Origin: Hyphomicrobiales bacterium
GTDB taxonomy: Bacteria > Pseudomonadota > Alphaproteobacteria > Rhizobiales > Rhizobiaceae
Length of the DNA stretch: 64,000 bases
Direction: 5' to 3'
Assembly: GCA_900473745.1 (NCBI GenBank)
Contig: UCMW01000009.1
Location: 62,001 to 126,000 of the forward strand
Below the pieces are notes generated by a model. That model saw only the letters and a program-made list of their open reading frames with translations, had not been told where the DNA came from and made no database searches. Positions 1 through 9,412 of the stretch are shown in pieces (the first letter of the stretch is position 1; each line of letters opens with the position of its first letter). A program made the position numbers and the translations under genes.

Positions 1-1
1 G

Positions 2-1027
2 ACCGACATTCTTCCCGAAGATGCCAAATCTGCCTGGACGAGCCTGAACAAGGGAGAGATGCCCGATCCGAAAGCGCTGGCGGAACTGGTCGGCTTCTAT
101 CCAACGTTGGAACAAATGACCGAGGATGCGCCGGTGGCGGGTGTGCTGGGTTTCGGCTTCGCACTGATCGTCTTCACCAGTGTCATAGGTGTGCTTCTCG
201 CCTACAGGATCGTAGCGCCCCTGAGCCGCCTCACCGCCGCCGCCGAACAGATCCGACGGGGCGATTTTCAGGTGGAGGTCGAGCCTGGAGCCACGAAGGA
301 GGTCGAAACACTTGCAACGACGATCAATCGCATGGCCAGCGAGTTGCTGGCGCTGGAAACACGCCTGAAATTCAACTCACGCGCCGTCGCACATGAACTG
401 CGGACCCCGCTCACCGTCCTCCAAGGCAATCTGCAGGCGATGGCCGACGGCGTGCTCGAGGCGAGCGAAGAGCGCGTCCGGGCGCTACTGTTGCAGACAC
501 AGAGCATGTCCGGCGTCGTCGACCAGCTCAACACGCTGTCTCTGGCAGGCACCGCCAACTTCGTGACGGCGGCAACGACGACGGATCTGGCTTTCCACGT
601 TTCCGATACGGTGAGCCTGTTTCAGACCTCTGCAGGAACCGCTGTCGACTGCCGGATGAACCTTCTGCCTGCGCCTGCGAAGATCGACCCTCCCCGCTTT
701 CGGCAAGCTCTCCTCGCTCTACTTGAAAACTCGCGCCGATACGCGGGAGAGTTCGGTCCAATCGAGGTGCGCACGGGCGTGGATGAAGTCGGGCGGTCGT
801 TCATCTCTGTCAGCGACAGTGGGCCGGGATTGCCTTCGTCTGTACAGCACTCGTCCTTCGACATGTTCTGGCGAGGCGAAGCGATGAACGGCCGCGGCCT
901 GGGCGGTTCCGGCTTGGGTCTGACGGTGGTGAAGGCCATTGCGGAAGGACATGGGGCGAGGCTGGAAGTCGGGAACAATGCGGACGCGGGCGCCTTCGCC
1001 AAGATCATCTTCGAGGCCGTCGGCTGA
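2..1027 (+). CDS. Sensor histidine kinase, 5' end outside window
   Basis: The frame is open to the window edge, so the N-terminal sensor part is missing; the first in-window ATG (59) is internal. Numbered from that ATG, a membrane segment (about 25-48) is followed by a HAMP linker, a HisKA domain with the phospho-acceptor box HELRTPL (about 115), and a HATPase domain with an N-box-like LLENSRRYA and glycine boxes DSGPGLP and GGSGLGLTVVK. It should autophosphorylate and pass phosphate to a response regulator, which is not in the window. It converges with ccmH, with about 100 bp between. The input signal cannot be read from what remains. Confidence 0.9.
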   Translation, partial: TDILPEDAKSAWTSLNKGEMPDPKALAELVGFYPTLEQMTEDAPVAGVLGFGFALIVFTSVIGVLLAYRIVAPLSRLTAAAEQIRRGDFQVEVEPGATKEVETLATTINRMASELLALETRLKFNSRAVAHELRTPLTVLQGNLQAMADGVLEASEERVRALLLQTQSMSGVVDQLNTLSLAGTANFVTAATTTDLAFHVSDTVSLFQTSAGTAVDCRMNLLPAPAKIDPPRFRQALLALLENSRRYAGEFGPIEVRTGVDEVGRSFISVSDSGPGLPSSVQHSSFDMFWRGEAMNGRGLGGSGLGLTVVKAIAEGHGARLEVGNNADAGAFAKIIFEAVG

Positions 1028-1127
1028 GCCGGGTCAGGACGTTCGAAAGACAGTCTCGGCTCGGTACAGCACGGCACGTCCATCGCCACGGACCAGGTCC
1101 CAGCACGAAGCCTCCCGACCTGCCTGA

Positions 1128-1727
1128 TCACTCCCGATCCAGCAACTTCCCCAACCGCGCTTCCTCTTCAGCCGAAAGCTTCGCCACCGGCTGAACGGAC
1201 CGCCTGCGCGTGTAGACCACAGCCACGATGAGACCAATGATCGCGAGCGCCGCCGGGGCACCCCAGAGCGCGATCGTGCGCATGCTGAGTCGCGGCTTCA
1301 ACAGCACGAATTCCCCATAGCGCGACACGACATAATCAAGCACCTGCTCATCGCTATCACCCCCCACCAGCCGCTCGCGCACCACCACCCGCAGGTCGCG
1401 GGCAAGTTCAGCGTTGGAATCGTCGATCGACTGGTTCTGGCAGACCATGCAGCGCAGCTCGGCCGACAGCGCCCGCGCCCGCTGTTCGAGCGCGGGGTCG
1501 GCAAGCACCTCGTCGGGGTTCACGGCAAAGGCGTGGATGGGGGTGAGTAGAAGGGCGAGGAGGAGCAGAAGGCGCTGGAGTGTCAGACGTCGTAGCCCCT
1601 CATCCGGCTGCCGCCACCTTCTCCCCGCAAGCGGGGAGAAGGCCGAAGCCACAAGCGCCTGTCGTCCCCTCTCCCCGCTTGCGGGGAGAGGGTCAGGGTG
1701 AGGGGCAATCTTCTGAAACCACGCCAT
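1128..1727 (-). CDS. ccmH: Cytochrome c maturation protein CcmH/CycL
   Basis: Thiol-disulfide component of the periplasmic machinery that keeps apocytochrome c CxxCH cysteines reduced for heme attachment. The mature part shows the family motif [13 protein letters not shown], with the redox CxxC, and a C-terminal membrane segment followed by RRR. The ATG at 1727 overlaps the ccmF stop as ATGA, which supports this start and translational coupling. Oddly, about 50 residues, including [13 protein letters not shown], precede the hydrophobic signal segment [19 protein letters not shown]. They are encoded by a RIME-like palindromic repeat that seems to have landed between the start codon and the signal peptide. 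Family members usually begin right at the signal peptide. Confidence 0.9.
   Translation of the reverse strand: MAWFQKIAPHPDPLPASGERGRQALVASAFSPLAGRRWRQPDEGLRRLTLQRLLLLLALLLTPIHAFAVNPDEVLADPALEQRARALSAELRCMVCQNQSIDDSNAELARDLRVVVRERLVGGDSDEQVLDYVVSRYGEFVLLKPRLSMRTIALWGAPAALAIIGLIVAVVYTRRRSVQPVAKLSAEEEARLGKLLDRE
1593..1707. repeat. RIME-like double-palindrome element inside the 5' end of ccmH
   Basis: Two near-perfect palindromes, CTTCTCCCCGC/GCGGGGAGAAG (about 1618-1641) and CCTCTCCCCGC/GCGGGGAGAGG (about 1667-1691), are separated by about 25 bp. They are flanked by CCCCTCATCCGGC on one side and AGGGTGAGGGGC on the other. This is the architecture of the rhizobial intergenic mosaic elements (RIME). 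Here the element lies within the translated 5' end of ccmH, in frame. Confidence 0.8.
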
Positions 1728-3715
1728 CACTCCGCAGCCTCCAGCGAGGGCTTCGCCGCCACCTTCGCGCGCTTCGGCGCTCCGACGCGCAGCCTGCGGT
1801 CCGACAGCGAGACGATACCGCCCGCCATCATTACGATCGTGCCGTACCAGATGCAGAGGATCCAGGGCTTCCACCAGACCCGCACGACAATCCCGCCATC
1901 CGCCATCGGGTCACCCAGCGAAACATAGAGCTGGCTGAAGCCGAAGGTGACGATGCCGGCTTCCGTCGTCGGCATCTGGCGGGCCGTGTAGAGCCGCTTG
2001 GAGGACCAGACATCGGCCACTTCGACACCACCCTCGCGGATGGTGAAATGCCCCTGGTCCTCGGTGTAGTTCGGTCCGGTCGCGGCGCGAATGCCGTCGA
2101 ATGTGATGACATAACCGCCGGCCTCCGCCGTCATGCCCGGCTTCATCTCGACCACGGTTTCCGTCTCGAAGGTGGTGACGGCCACGACGCCGAGTACGGT
2201 CACACCCATGCCGAAATGCGCCAGTGCCGTCCCAAATGCCGACCGCGGCAGGCCCTTAAGGCGGCTCCAGGCGGTCGACAGCGGATGCTTGCCGAAGCCG
2301 GCGCGGTACCAGAGATCGGACAGCGCGCCACCCATGACGAAGAAGGCGAGCGCAAGGCCAGCCACCGCCATGACAGGGCCGCCATTTTGCGCGTACCAGA
2401 GGCCAAGTCCGAGAACGAGCGAGAGTGCCGCCGCCACGTAGAGACGCTGAAGCGCACCGAGCAGATCGCCGCGCTTCCACGCAAGGAATGGCCCGAAGGG
2501 CACCGCCAGCAGAAGCGGGATCATCAGAAGCCCGAAGGTGATGTTGAAAAAGGGCGGACCGACCGAGATCTTTTCACCCGTAAGCGTCTCGAGCAGCAAT
2601 GGATAGAGCGTGCCGATCAGCACCGAAGCCGTGGACACCGTCAGGATCAGGTTGTTGAGGACCAGCGCACCCTCACGCGAGATCGGCTGGAACAGGCCGC
2701 CGGCCTTGAGCATCGGCGCGCGCAGCGCAAAGAGGGTGAAGGCCCCGCCGATGAAGATGACGAGAATGCCGAGAATGAAGACACCGCGCGTCGGGTCGGT
2801 GGCAAAGGCATGCACAGAGGTCAGCACGCCCGAGCGCACCAGGAAGGTGCCGAGCAGCGACAGCGAGAAGGCGATGATGGCGAGCAGCACCGTCCAGATC
2901 TTCAAGGCATCGCGCTTTTCCATGACCAGCGCCGAATGCAGCAGCGCAGTGCCGGCGAGCCAAGGCATGAAGGAGGCGTTTTCGACCGGATCCCAGAACC
3001 ACCAGCCACCCCAGCCGAGCTCGTAATAGGCCCAGTAGGAGCCCATCGAGATGCCAGCCGTCAGGAACACCCAGGCCGCCAGCGTCCAGGGCCGCACCCA
3101 GCGCGCCCAGGCGGCATCGATGCGGCCGTCCATCAGGGCGGCAATCGCGAAGGAGAAACAGACGGAGAAGCCGACATAGCCGAGATAGAGCAGCGGCGGA
3201 TGGATCGCGAGACCGACATCCTGCAGCACCGGGTTGAGGTCCTGGCCCTCCGCCGGGATCGGCGACAGGCGGATGAAGGGATTGGAGGTCAGGAGGATGA
3301 AGAGCGTGAAGGCCGTGGTGATCCAGGCCTGGACCGACAGCACATTGGCCTTCAACCGATCCGGCAGGTTGCTGCCGAAGAACGCCACCATGGCGCTGAA
3401 CAGAGTCAAGATCAGCACCCAAAGCAGCATCGAGCCCTCATGGTTTCCCCAGACGCCAGAGACCTTGTAAATCATGGGCTTGAGGGAGTGCGAATTCTGA
3501 AAAACGTTCTGCACGGAGAAGTCGGAAACCACGTAGCCGTAGGTTAGAACCGCAAAGGAAAAGGCGACGAGCAGGAAGAGGGCATAGGTGCCTGTGGTTG
3601 CCACCGCCATCATGGCCGCGTCTCCGCGCCGCGCGCCGATCACGGGCAGAACGGAGACGACGAGACAGGTGGCGAGTGCCAGCACCAGGGCATAATGGCC
3701 AAGCTCGATGATCAT
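1727..3715 (-). CDS. ccmF: Heme lyase subunit CcmF/CycK
   Basis: A 662-residue polytopic inner-membrane protein that, with CcmH and CcmI, transfers heme from holo-CcmE to apocytochrome c. The tryptophan-rich WWD motif [15 protein letters not shown] (about residues 230-245) and many hydrophobic helices are clear, and the length fits the family. Its start overlaps the ccmE stop by 4 bp and its stop overlaps the ccmH start, so the four genes form one tightly coupled cycHJKL-type operon. A 655-aa plus-strand frame over the same bases is an antisense shadow. Confidence 0.97.
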   Translation of the reverse strand: MIIELGHYALVLALATCLVVSVLPVIGARRGDAAMMAVATTGTYALFLLVAFSFAVLTYGYVVSDFSVQNVFQNSHSLKPMIYKVSGVWGNHEGSMLLWVLILTLFSAMVAFFGSNLPDRLKANVLSVQAWITTAFTLFILLTSNPFIRLSPIPAEGQDLNPVLQDVGLAIHPPLLYLGYVGFSVCFSFAIAALMDGRIDAAWARWVRPWTLAAWVFLTAGISMGSYWAYYELGWGGWWFWDPVENASFMPWLAGTALLHSALVMEKRDALKIWTVLLAIIAFSLSLLGTFLVRSGVLTSVHAFATDPTRGVFILGILVIFIGGAFTLFALRAPMLKAGGLFQPISREGALVLNNLILTVSTASVLIGTLYPLLLETLTGEKISVGPPFFNITFGLLMIPLLLAVPFGPFLAWKRGDLLGALQRLYVAAALSLVLGLGLWYAQNGGPVMAVAGLALAFFVMGGALSDLWYRAGFGKHPLSTAWSRLKGLPRSAFGTALAHFGMGVTVLGVVAVTTFETETVVEMKPGMTAEAGGYVITFDGIRAATGPNYTEDQGHFTIREGGVEVADVWSSKRLYTARQMPTTEAGIVTFGFSQLYVSLGDPMADGGIVVRVWWKPWILCIWYGTIVMMAGGIVSLSDRRLRVGAPKRAKVAAKPSLEAAE

Positions 3716-4164
3716 TGGATCTCTTCCTTGCCGCTGAGTTCCACCCCTTGCGCCTTCAGACGGTCGGCCACATCCTTCGGCATATAGGTCTCATCATGCT
3801 TGGCGAGCACGGTATCGGCAACAAAGACCTTGCCTGCGCCTTCAAAGCGACCTTCCGCCACCACTCCCTGCCCCTCACGGAACAGGTCGGGCAGGATGCC
3901 GGTATAGGTGACCGGCAGTTCGCTCAGCGTATCCGTGACGGTGAAGGTGATCGTCGAGCCCTCGCCCCGCACCACCGAGCCCGTCTCCACCAGTCCACCC
4001 AAACGGATTCTCGTGCCCGGCTGCAAGTCGGCCTTGGCGAGATCACCCGGTACATAGAAGTAAGCGATCGACTGGCCGAAGGCGAACATCACCAAAAGCA
4101 CAGCGGTCAGAATGAAACCCATGCCGCCTGCAATCACAGCCAGACGTTTCTGTTTGCGGGTCAT
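3712..4164 (-). CDS. ccmE: Periplasmic heme chaperone CcmE/CycJ
   Basis: A 150-residue heme chaperone with one N-terminal membrane anchor (about 8-30, after the basic MTRKQKR) and an OB-fold domain. The heme-binding histidine is seen in [10 protein letters not shown] (H123, with the conserved Tyr at 127). In this pathway heme is bound covalently to the His and then handed to CcmF. The gene overlaps both neighbours by 4 bp (ATGA junctions). Confidence 0.97.
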   Translation of the reverse strand: MTRKQKRLAVIAGGMGFILTAVLLVMFAFGQSIAYFYVPGDLAKADLQPGTRIRLGGLVETGSVVRGEGSTITFTVTDTLSELPVTYTGILPDLFREGQGVVAEGRFEGAGKVFVADTVLAKHDETYMPKDVADRLKAQGVELSGKEEIQ

Positions 4165-5372
4165 TGGCTCACCTCTTCGACATCAAGGCCGAGTTCCTTC
4201 GCCATGGCGATCAGCTGCTGCCCCTCGGCGCCCGCAGCCGGGAAGGCCTTGAGACCATCCTTCAACGCAGCTTCCGCCCGGGCCTGATCCTTGAGCATTA
4301 CGTAGGAGCGGACTAGACGCATCCAGCCTTCGAAATTGTTGGGATCTTCCTTCAGCCGCGCATCGAGGCTCGCGACCATGCCGCGGATCATCTCGCCGCG
4401 ATCGGCCTCCGACATCTGCTGAGCATTGGCAATGTCATCTGCGGAGGGGGTGCCCGGTGCTGCCGGTGCCGTCGACTGTGCCGAAACGGCCGGCGCATTG
4501 GCCAGCGGAACACCGGTGCTGTTGGCCGCAATGTGCTGGTTGACCAGCTGCATCCAGGGCGCCGTCGGCGGCGAAGCCTTGGCGATATCCTGGAAGGCGG
4601 CGAGCGCCTCCGCCCGGCGACCGGACTGTTCGAGCGCCAGCGCCAGGTAGAAATCGGCACGCGGATTGTTCGGCTCGATCTTCAACGCCGCCTGGAAGGC
4701 CATCTGCGCATCAGCAGTAACGATCCCGTCACTGCGTAGAACAAGCGTTTCACCAAGCCCGTTCATGCGCTCGGCATCGGGGCCGAGAATACGGATCGCA
4801 TTGCGATAGGCGAGTTCGGCATCATCAAGTCGGCCGATGCGGAAATAGACGGGCGCCAGCACGTTCCAGCCATTGCCGTCGCCGGGATTGCTCGCGAGAT
4901 GCTGCTCGACCTTGGCAACCAGCAGATCGACATCATCACCCGGATTTTCGATACGCGCCGCGAGCGGCGAATCCGGCGTGCCCGGGCTCCCGATTTCGAG
5001 ATAGCCGGCAAGCCCGATGACCGGAAGACAGAGGAGAATGAAGGCCTGGGAGAAGGTATAGCGCCGGCGCCCACCAGACCGGGCCGCGGAGGCTTCCGAT
5101 GGTTCGGCCTCCCCCCCGCCGGTCTTCGCCCGCCCCGCGATCGCCAGCAGACGGCGGCCGATTTCGGCGCGCGCATAATCGGCGTCATCAGCCGAAATCA
5201 GGCCTGCCGACTTGTCCCGCTCCAGTTCGCGCAACTGGTCGCGGTAAACGGCCGCCTCGCCCTCGTCATAGAGGGACGCACGGGCAGAAGCCCGCATCAG
5301 GGGAGAGAGCAGAACGACGGCAACGACGACCGTCAGCAGGGCGGAGATGATCCAGAACAACATGAAACTCAA
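4161..5372 (-). CDS. ccmI: Cytochrome c maturation protein CcmI/CycH
   Basis: First gene of the operon, 403 residues. Two N-terminal membrane helices flank a cytoplasmic stretch with LYRDQL-like features ([19 protein letters not shown]), the typical CcmI N-domain. A periplasmic TPR region follows (for example [21 protein letters not shown]). CcmI presents apocytochrome c to the CcmF/H heme ligation complex. The C-terminal third after a low-complexity Ala/Pro linker (about 280-315) is a second TPR-like part, as in rhizobial CycH. Confidence 0.95.
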   Translation of the reverse strand: MSFMLFWIISALLTVVVAVVLLSPLMRASARASLYDEGEAAVYRDQLRELERDKSAGLISADDADYARAEIGRRLLAIAGRAKTGGGEAEPSEASAARSGGRRRYTFSQAFILLCLPVIGLAGYLEIGSPGTPDSPLAARIENPGDDVDLLVAKVEQHLASNPGDGNGWNVLAPVYFRIGRLDDAELAYRNAIRILGPDAERMNGLGETLVLRSDGIVTADAQMAFQAALKIEPNNPRADFYLALALEQSGRRAEALAAFQDIAKASPPTAPWMQLVNQHIAANSTGVPLANAPAVSAQSTAPAAPGTPSADDIANAQQMSEADRGEMIRGMVASLDARLKEDPNNFEGWMRLVRSYVMLKDQARAEAALKDGLKAFPAAGAEGQQLIAMAKELGLDVEEVSQ

Positions 5373-5474
5373 TTACGGCAAGGACGGGTGCATTCCAACA
5401 GTCAAACACCCCCTGACGGAAAGTTGAGGCGTTTGGCCGCAAGAATTCTCTAGGTCTCCATAACCCGCCCGGCC

Positions 5475-5488
5475 TTGACCCAAGTCAA
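5475..5488. promoter_or_regulatory. FNR/FixK-like box upstream of ccmIEFH
   Basis: TTGACCCAAGTCAA is a perfect TTGAC-N4-GTCAA inverted repeat, fitting the FNR/FixK-type consensus TTGAY-N4-RTCAA. It lies 103 bp upstream of the ccmI start. If it acts at -41.5, the start point would be near 5440 with a weak -10 (TAGAGA) near 5447-5452. Oxygen-responsive control of cytochrome c maturation would make sense, but this is an inference from one site. Confidence 0.5.
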
Positions 5489-5560
5489 GTGGGAAGAGTG
5501 ACCTTGCCCATCACTTGAAGATCAAGTTTGGGCTTCGGTGTCATGCTGGGGCAGGTGACC

Positions 5561-5974
5561 TCAGCTCAGCGGCGTCCACGTCCCGTTCGAATTGCGGCAG
5601 GCCGCCCCGCGCGCCTGCAATTCACGACCCGCGCTCACCACCTTGTGGGTGAACTGCCGGCAATTCTGCTTGCCGACCTGATAGGGCGCTGCCGCGACCA
5701 CTTCTCCGCGCACATTTGAACCTGCCCAGGCCACAGGCTGGCCGCCGGGGGCGGCTTCCAGCGCGCGATATTCGGCTTCCAGCGCCCGCTGCATTTCGCT
5801 GCGCGACAACTCGACGCCCGCACGGGAGACGATGCCGCCTTGCAGCGCGGCGATATAGACCGCGGAGTTTGCCTTGGCGGTGGCCGTGCGGCCGCCGCCC
5901 GAGGTGGTGCAGCCCACAAGGGCGAGCGACACGAGGCCCGTGGCTGCCAGTATCCCGAAGCGCATCACACCCAT
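5561..5974 (-). CDS. 17-kDa surface antigen-like lipoprotein
   Basis: Small predicted outer-membrane lipoprotein of about 137 residues. A signal peptide ends in the lipobox LALVGC with the acylated Cys. The C-terminal half (YRALEAAPGGQPVAW through NCRQFTHKV to NGTWTPLS) resembles the rickettsial/brucella 17-kDa common-antigen-type domain. The ATG at 5974 or 5965 is preferred because both begin just before the signal peptide; a TTG at 6010 would add an unsuitable N-terminus. Its function is unknown; structural or envelope roles are usual for the family. It sits between feuQ and the ccm operon on the same strand. Confidence 0.75.
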   Translation of the reverse strand: MGVMRFGILAATGLVSLALVGCTTSGGGRTATAKANSAVYIAALQGGIVSRAGVELSRSEMQRALEAEYRALEAAPGGQPVAWAGSNVRGEVVAAAPYQVGKQNCRQFTHKVVSAGRELQARGAACRNSNGTWTPLS

Positions 5975-6096
5975 CAGACCGATCCAAGTCCCGTCGATTG
6001 TCATTGCCAAACGGCGTCCGCCACGCTTTTGCGCACCCTGCCGTCAGCCGGCCGAATGCCGTCTTATACACCTATGTAATTTCACAGGAAAATCAA

Positions 6097-7491
6097 TCAC
6101 GCAGTGTCCTTGGTCACAGCCGGTAGGATCAACTGCGCGCGAAGTCCACCGATCCCTGCCCGAGAGAGCCCGAATGTGCCCTGATATTCCCCGGAAATCT
6201 CCTTGACGATCGACAGGCCGAGCCCCGTTCCGGGCTTGCTTTCGTCGAGCCTTCGCCCGCGTTTCAGCGCCTCGCCGATCTGCTCGGGTGCCAAGCCCGG
6301 CCCGTCGTCCTCGACCACGACCTCGATCCAGCCGCGCCGCCCGTCCGTCAGGTCGTCCTCCCGCGTCGTCATGACCGCACGGGTCACCACCTTGGTCCGA
6401 GCGAAGCGGGCGGCGTTTTCCAAGAGGTTGCCGACGACTTCCTCGACATCCTGCTGTTCCATGGCAAAGGTCAGATCCGGCGCCACATCGAGTTCGAAGG
6501 CCACTTCCGTGTTCAGCTTGCGCATGACACGAACGAGACGCTCCAGAACCGGCTGGGCCTCGGTGCGGGCGAGCACGCTGTCGCGCTGGGCGGCGATGCG
6601 GGCGCGATTGAGGTAGGAACTCACCTGCGCCTGCATGGCCTCGGCCTGGGAGGCAATGACTTCGGCATGGTTCTTGTCGAGCGTACGGCCCTCGTTGAGC
6701 AAGACGGCGATCGGCGTCTTCAACGAATGAGCGAGATTGCCCACCTGCATGCGCGCGCGCTCGACGATGCGCCGGTTGCTGTCGATCAGCGCATTGATCT
6801 CGTTGGCGAGCGGCAGGATCTCGCTCGGGAATTCGCCCTCGATGCGTTCGGCCTCGCCGCGGCGGATGCGCTCCAGCGCCCGGCGGGCGCGGTCGAGCGG
6901 TTTCAGGCCGTAGAGAATGGCCAGGCCGTTGACGATCAGCCCACCGATGCCGACCACGGCCAGCGCCGTGTAGAGCCGGCTGGTGAAGAAGGTGATCTCG
7001 TCCTCGATGACCTGCAGATTGCCGGATACGCGAAAGCGGGCCGCACGGCCCTGATCGTCGAGCACGACCTCGGTCTCGGCCACACGGATCTGGTTGCCGA
7101 CCTCGTCGGTCATCTCGTAATAGCGCTCGTAATTCTGGTCGAAGGGCGTGACCTCGACGTCGGGCACGGCGAGATTGGCAACGCCGAGCGAAGCAGACGC
7201 CAGCGGTGCGGTCGCATAATTGCCGAGCGGCTCAACCAGCCAGTACCAGCCGGTCGCGGGCTGGGAAAACCTGAGGTCACCGAGTGCTGGCGAGCCGGCA
7301 AGGCTGTCGCCGTCGCCGATCGAAACGGAATTGACGACATTGTAGAGCTGGGCACGCAGGAGATTGTTGAAGCCGCGTTCCACGCCCTGACGATAAAGGG
7401 CGGATATCGCCACCGCGATCGTCACCAGACCGAGTGCCGACCAGAGGGTGGCAAGCAGCAGGACGCGCGCGGTGAGCGAGCGGATCCTCAT
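6097..7491 (-). CDS. feuQ: Sensor histidine kinase, FeuQ-like
   Basis: A 464-residue membrane kinase with TM helices at about 10-30 and 175-197 enclosing a periplasmic sensor domain of about 145 residues. A HAMP domain follows, then a HisKA box in which LAHSLKTPIAVL (His near 255) replaces the usual HELRTP, as in PhoQ-type kinases. HATPase boxes are VGNLLENAARFA, DDGPGLAP and GTGLGLSIVKEI. It overlaps feuP by 4 bp. In Sinorhizobium FeuQ partners FeuP in osmotic/periplasmic control, including cyclic glucan export; that role is carried over from homology and context. Confidence 0.85.
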   Translation of the reverse strand: MRIRSLTARVLLLATLWSALGLVTIAVAISALYRQGVERGFNNLLRAQLYNVVNSVSIGDGDSLAGSPALGDLRFSQPATGWYWLVEPLGNYATAPLASASLGVANLAVPDVEVTPFDQNYERYYEMTDEVGNQIRVAETEVVLDDQGRAARFRVSGNLQVIEDEITFFTSRLYTALAVVGIGGLIVNGLAILYGLKPLDRARRALERIRRGEAERIEGEFPSEILPLANEINALIDSNRRIVERARMQVGNLAHSLKTPIAVLLNEGRTLDKNHAEVIASQAEAMQAQVSSYLNRARIAAQRDSVLARTEAQPVLERLVRVMRKLNTEVAFELDVAPDLTFAMEQQDVEEVVGNLLENAARFARTKVVTRAVMTTREDDLTDGRRGWIEVVVEDDGPGLAPEQIGEALKRGRRLDESKPGTGLGLSIVKEISGEYQGTFGLSRAGIGGLRAQLILPAVTKDTA

Positions 7492-8153
7492 TTCGCCGGG
7501 GCTTGCATTCGATAGCCGAGGCCGCGCACCGTCTCGATCATGTCGACGCCGAGCTTCTTGCGCAGACGGCCGACAAAGACCTCGATCGTGTTGGAATCAC
7601 GATCGAAATCCTGGTCGTAGAGATGTTCGACCAGTTCGGTGCGAGAGACCACCTCGCCCATGTGATGCATGAGATAGGACAAGAGCCGGTATTCATGCGA
7701 GGTCAGCTTCAGAGTCAGGCCGTCAACGGTGGCCTTGGAGCTCTTGGTGTCGAGCCGCACCGGACCGCAGACGATTTCCGACGAGGCATGACCGGCCGCA
7801 CGGCGGATCAGCGCGCGAATGCGGGCCAGCACTTCCTCGACATGGAAGGGTTTCGTCACATAGTCGTCGGCACCGGCATCGATGCCTGCCACCTTGTCCG
7901 ACCAGCGGTCGCGGGCCGTCAGGATCAGCACCGGCATGACCCGGCTCGCGGCGCGCCACTTCTCCAGAACTGTAATGCCGTCCATTTCGGGGAGGCCGAT
8001 GTCGAGGATGACGGCGTCGTAGGGTTCGGTGTCGCCGAGGAAATGCCCCTCCTCACCATCGAAGGCCTTGTCGACGACATAACCCGCTTCCTGCAGGGCC
8101 TCGACGAGCTGGCGGTTCAGATTGACATCGTCTTCGACGACAAGAATGCGCAT
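7488..8153 (-). CDS. feuP: OmpR-family response regulator, FeuP-like
   Basis: A 221-residue regulator. The receiver domain shows acidic VVEDD, the phospho-acceptor D51 in AVILDIGLPEMDG, the conserved LTAR and KPFHVEE. A winged-helix DNA-binding domain follows (LTSHEYRLLSYLMHHMGEVVSRTEL). The ATG at 8153 is chosen because MRILVVEDD starts the receiver and GAGGGG lies just upstream; a longer frame to 8246 is unlikely. It is co-transcribed with the overlapping kinase gene and preceded by the feuN-like gene. Confidence 0.9.
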   Translation of the reverse strand: MRILVVEDDVNLNRQLVEALQEAGYVVDKAFDGEEGHFLGDTEPYDAVILDIGLPEMDGITVLEKWRAASRVMPVLILTARDRWSDKVAGIDAGADDYVTKPFHVEEVLARIRALIRRAAGHASSEIVCGPVRLDTKSSKATVDGLTLKLTSHEYRLLSYLMHHMGEVVSRTELVEHLYDQDFDRDSNTIEVFVGRLRKKLGVDMIETVRGLGYRMQAPAK

Positions 8154-8199
8154 GCGGTTAACCCCTCGGTGCGGAGAGCTCTTCAGTCCCTGCGGCCGC

Positions 8200-8439
8200 T
8201 CACTCGGCGACCCGCATGGTGACCTTGCGCGGCCGCTCGCTGCCATTGCCGGGAACGAGCACGACGATCACGCATTCACCGCCCGATTCGCGTACGGAAA
8301 GCAACTGTCCGCCAACCTCGGCCACGACGCGTGCCGCCGCCGCCCGGCAATCCGCTGCCACGGCATCGCTCCCGCCCGCCGGCAAAGCCGCCACGGTCAT
8401 GGCCAGCGCCAGGCCCGCGTATTTCATGAAAGATGCCAT
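8200..8439 (-). CDS. feuN: Small secreted protein in the FeuN position
   Basis: A 79-residue protein with a signal peptide (MKYAGLALAMTVAALPAGG) and a mature part of about 55 residues with two cysteines (ADC, GGEC). The ATG at 8439 has AAGAAGAAG upstream. In Sinorhizobium meliloti the gene just upstream of feuP encodes FeuN, a small periplasmic protein that restrains FeuPQ signalling. Size, export signal and position match, so the symbol rests on synteny. Sequence-level orthology needs an alignment. Confidence 0.65.
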   Translation of the reverse strand: MASFMKYAGLALAMTVAALPAGGSDAVAADCRAAAARVVAEVGGQLLSVRESGGECVIVVLVPGNGSERPRKVTMRVAE

Positions 8440-8654
8440 TGCTGCTTCTTCTTGGATGACGTCCACTTCGGCAAATTATGTACCGCAAGGCGTCTGAATG
8501 GCAAATGAATGCTCGGCAATCTTGTGGGGATGGCTGGTGAGCGCCGGGAAGATAAGTCCGGTGACAGCGATCTTCATTTCTTCATGTCCCATTGGATTTT
8601 GGCCTTCGAATACCAAGGGAGCACGGAAGAAATGAGGCTGCCTCACTGATTCCC
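8440..8654. other. Gap between feuN and the GTA cluster end
   Basis: No convincing gene. A short minus-strand frame beginning MKIAVTGLIF (ending 8476) has no good ribosome-binding site. The feuNPQ promoter should lie here, but no strong -35/-10 pair was seen. Confidence 0.4.
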
Positions 8655-8864
8655 TCACCCACCGACCCCCTTCGTCGCCGTCAGCCGTCCGTATAGCGCC
8701 AACAACCCGCCCACCGTGCCGGCAAGCGTGGTCAATGCGTCCGCGATTTCCGCCTGTTCGGCCCCGCCCACCTCCAGCCCGGCTCGACCGAGCAGCGGGG
8801 CTGCAATCGCGATCAGCGCGCCCCAGACGGTCTTCGACTGGTACCAGGGTTTCACATCCAGCAT
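8655..8864 (-). CDS. Holin-like small membrane protein at the GTA 3' end
   Basis: A 69-residue protein starting MLDVKPWYQSKTVWGALIAI. GAGGAG eight bases upstream of the ATG at 8864 fixes the start; a longer frame merely reads through g15 sequence. It has one hydrophobic segment after KTVWG (about 12-26) and a second after GTVGG, with an acidic stretch between. The YQSKTVWG start and size are common in small phage proteins beside endolysins, so holin is a reasonable guess. It lies 23 bp after the g15 stop on the same strand, as the last gene of the GTA cluster. Confidence 0.6.
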   Translation of the reverse strand: MLDVKPWYQSKTVWGALIAIAAPLLGRAGLEVGGAEQAEIADALTTLAGTVGGLLALYGRLTATKGVGG

Positions 8865-8887
8865 GTTTTTCTCCTCTTCGTTGTTCA

Positions 8888-9412
8888 TCATCGGACATCC
8901 AACTCCGCCTCGAGCGGCAGGCCTGCCGCCAACCGCCCAAGCTGACGCACGCGAATGCCAAGCGTCGCCTGCGCCTCGCCGAAATCGGCCAGTTCGTCGG
9001 CCGCCGGATAGGTAAAGCCCGCCACGCCGACCTCGACCAAACGCAGCACGGCACTCCCGTCCAAAATCTCCAGTCGATAGCGCTCCTCCGCCTCGTCGAG
9101 CGGCACCTCGCCTTCGGCCCAGGCATCGGCCTCGATGCGGCTGCGCCGGATCCACGAAATCCGCAGATCTCCCGAACCGAGCCGCACCGCCCGCGCATGC
9201 ACCGGCGAAAGCGGCGTCTCTGCCCGCAGGCCTCCGTCGAAGACAAACGGCCCCGACAGCTCGGTCACCAGGCCCATCGGCTCCAGGATCCAGTTCTGCG
9301 CCGCCCCGCGCTCGGCATTTGCCAAGCCTAGCGCCCGCACCGCCGCGTCCAGCAGCACGACATCCGCCCCGACACCAGCGCCAGCCGCCGTCGCGTCCTC
9401 GGTCCCGCCCAC
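8888..9412 (-). pseudogene. C-terminal part of GTA gp15, separated by a frameshift
   Basis: This frame reads VGGTEDATAAGAGVGADVV and continues for about 174 residues with typical gp15 C-terminal sequence (NWILEPMG, LRISWIRRSRI). It has no start codon or ribosome site of its own. The upstream frame carries the matching LSGLLRG just before the junction. Joining the two requires one extra G in the run at 9407-9414. See the g15 entry. Confidence 0.75.

Noticed and set aside
1580-3547. 655-aa open frame on the plus strand
   Set aside because: It is antisense to ccmF; its residue make-up is dominated by R/H/D/E/G as expected from reversed GC-rich codons, and no domain is visible.
8476-9246. 256-aa minus-strand frame, with a possible 33-aa tail peptide (MKIAVTGLIF...)
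   Set aside because: Most of it overlaps g15 and the holin-like gene out of frame; the tail has no ribosome site or recognisable sequence.
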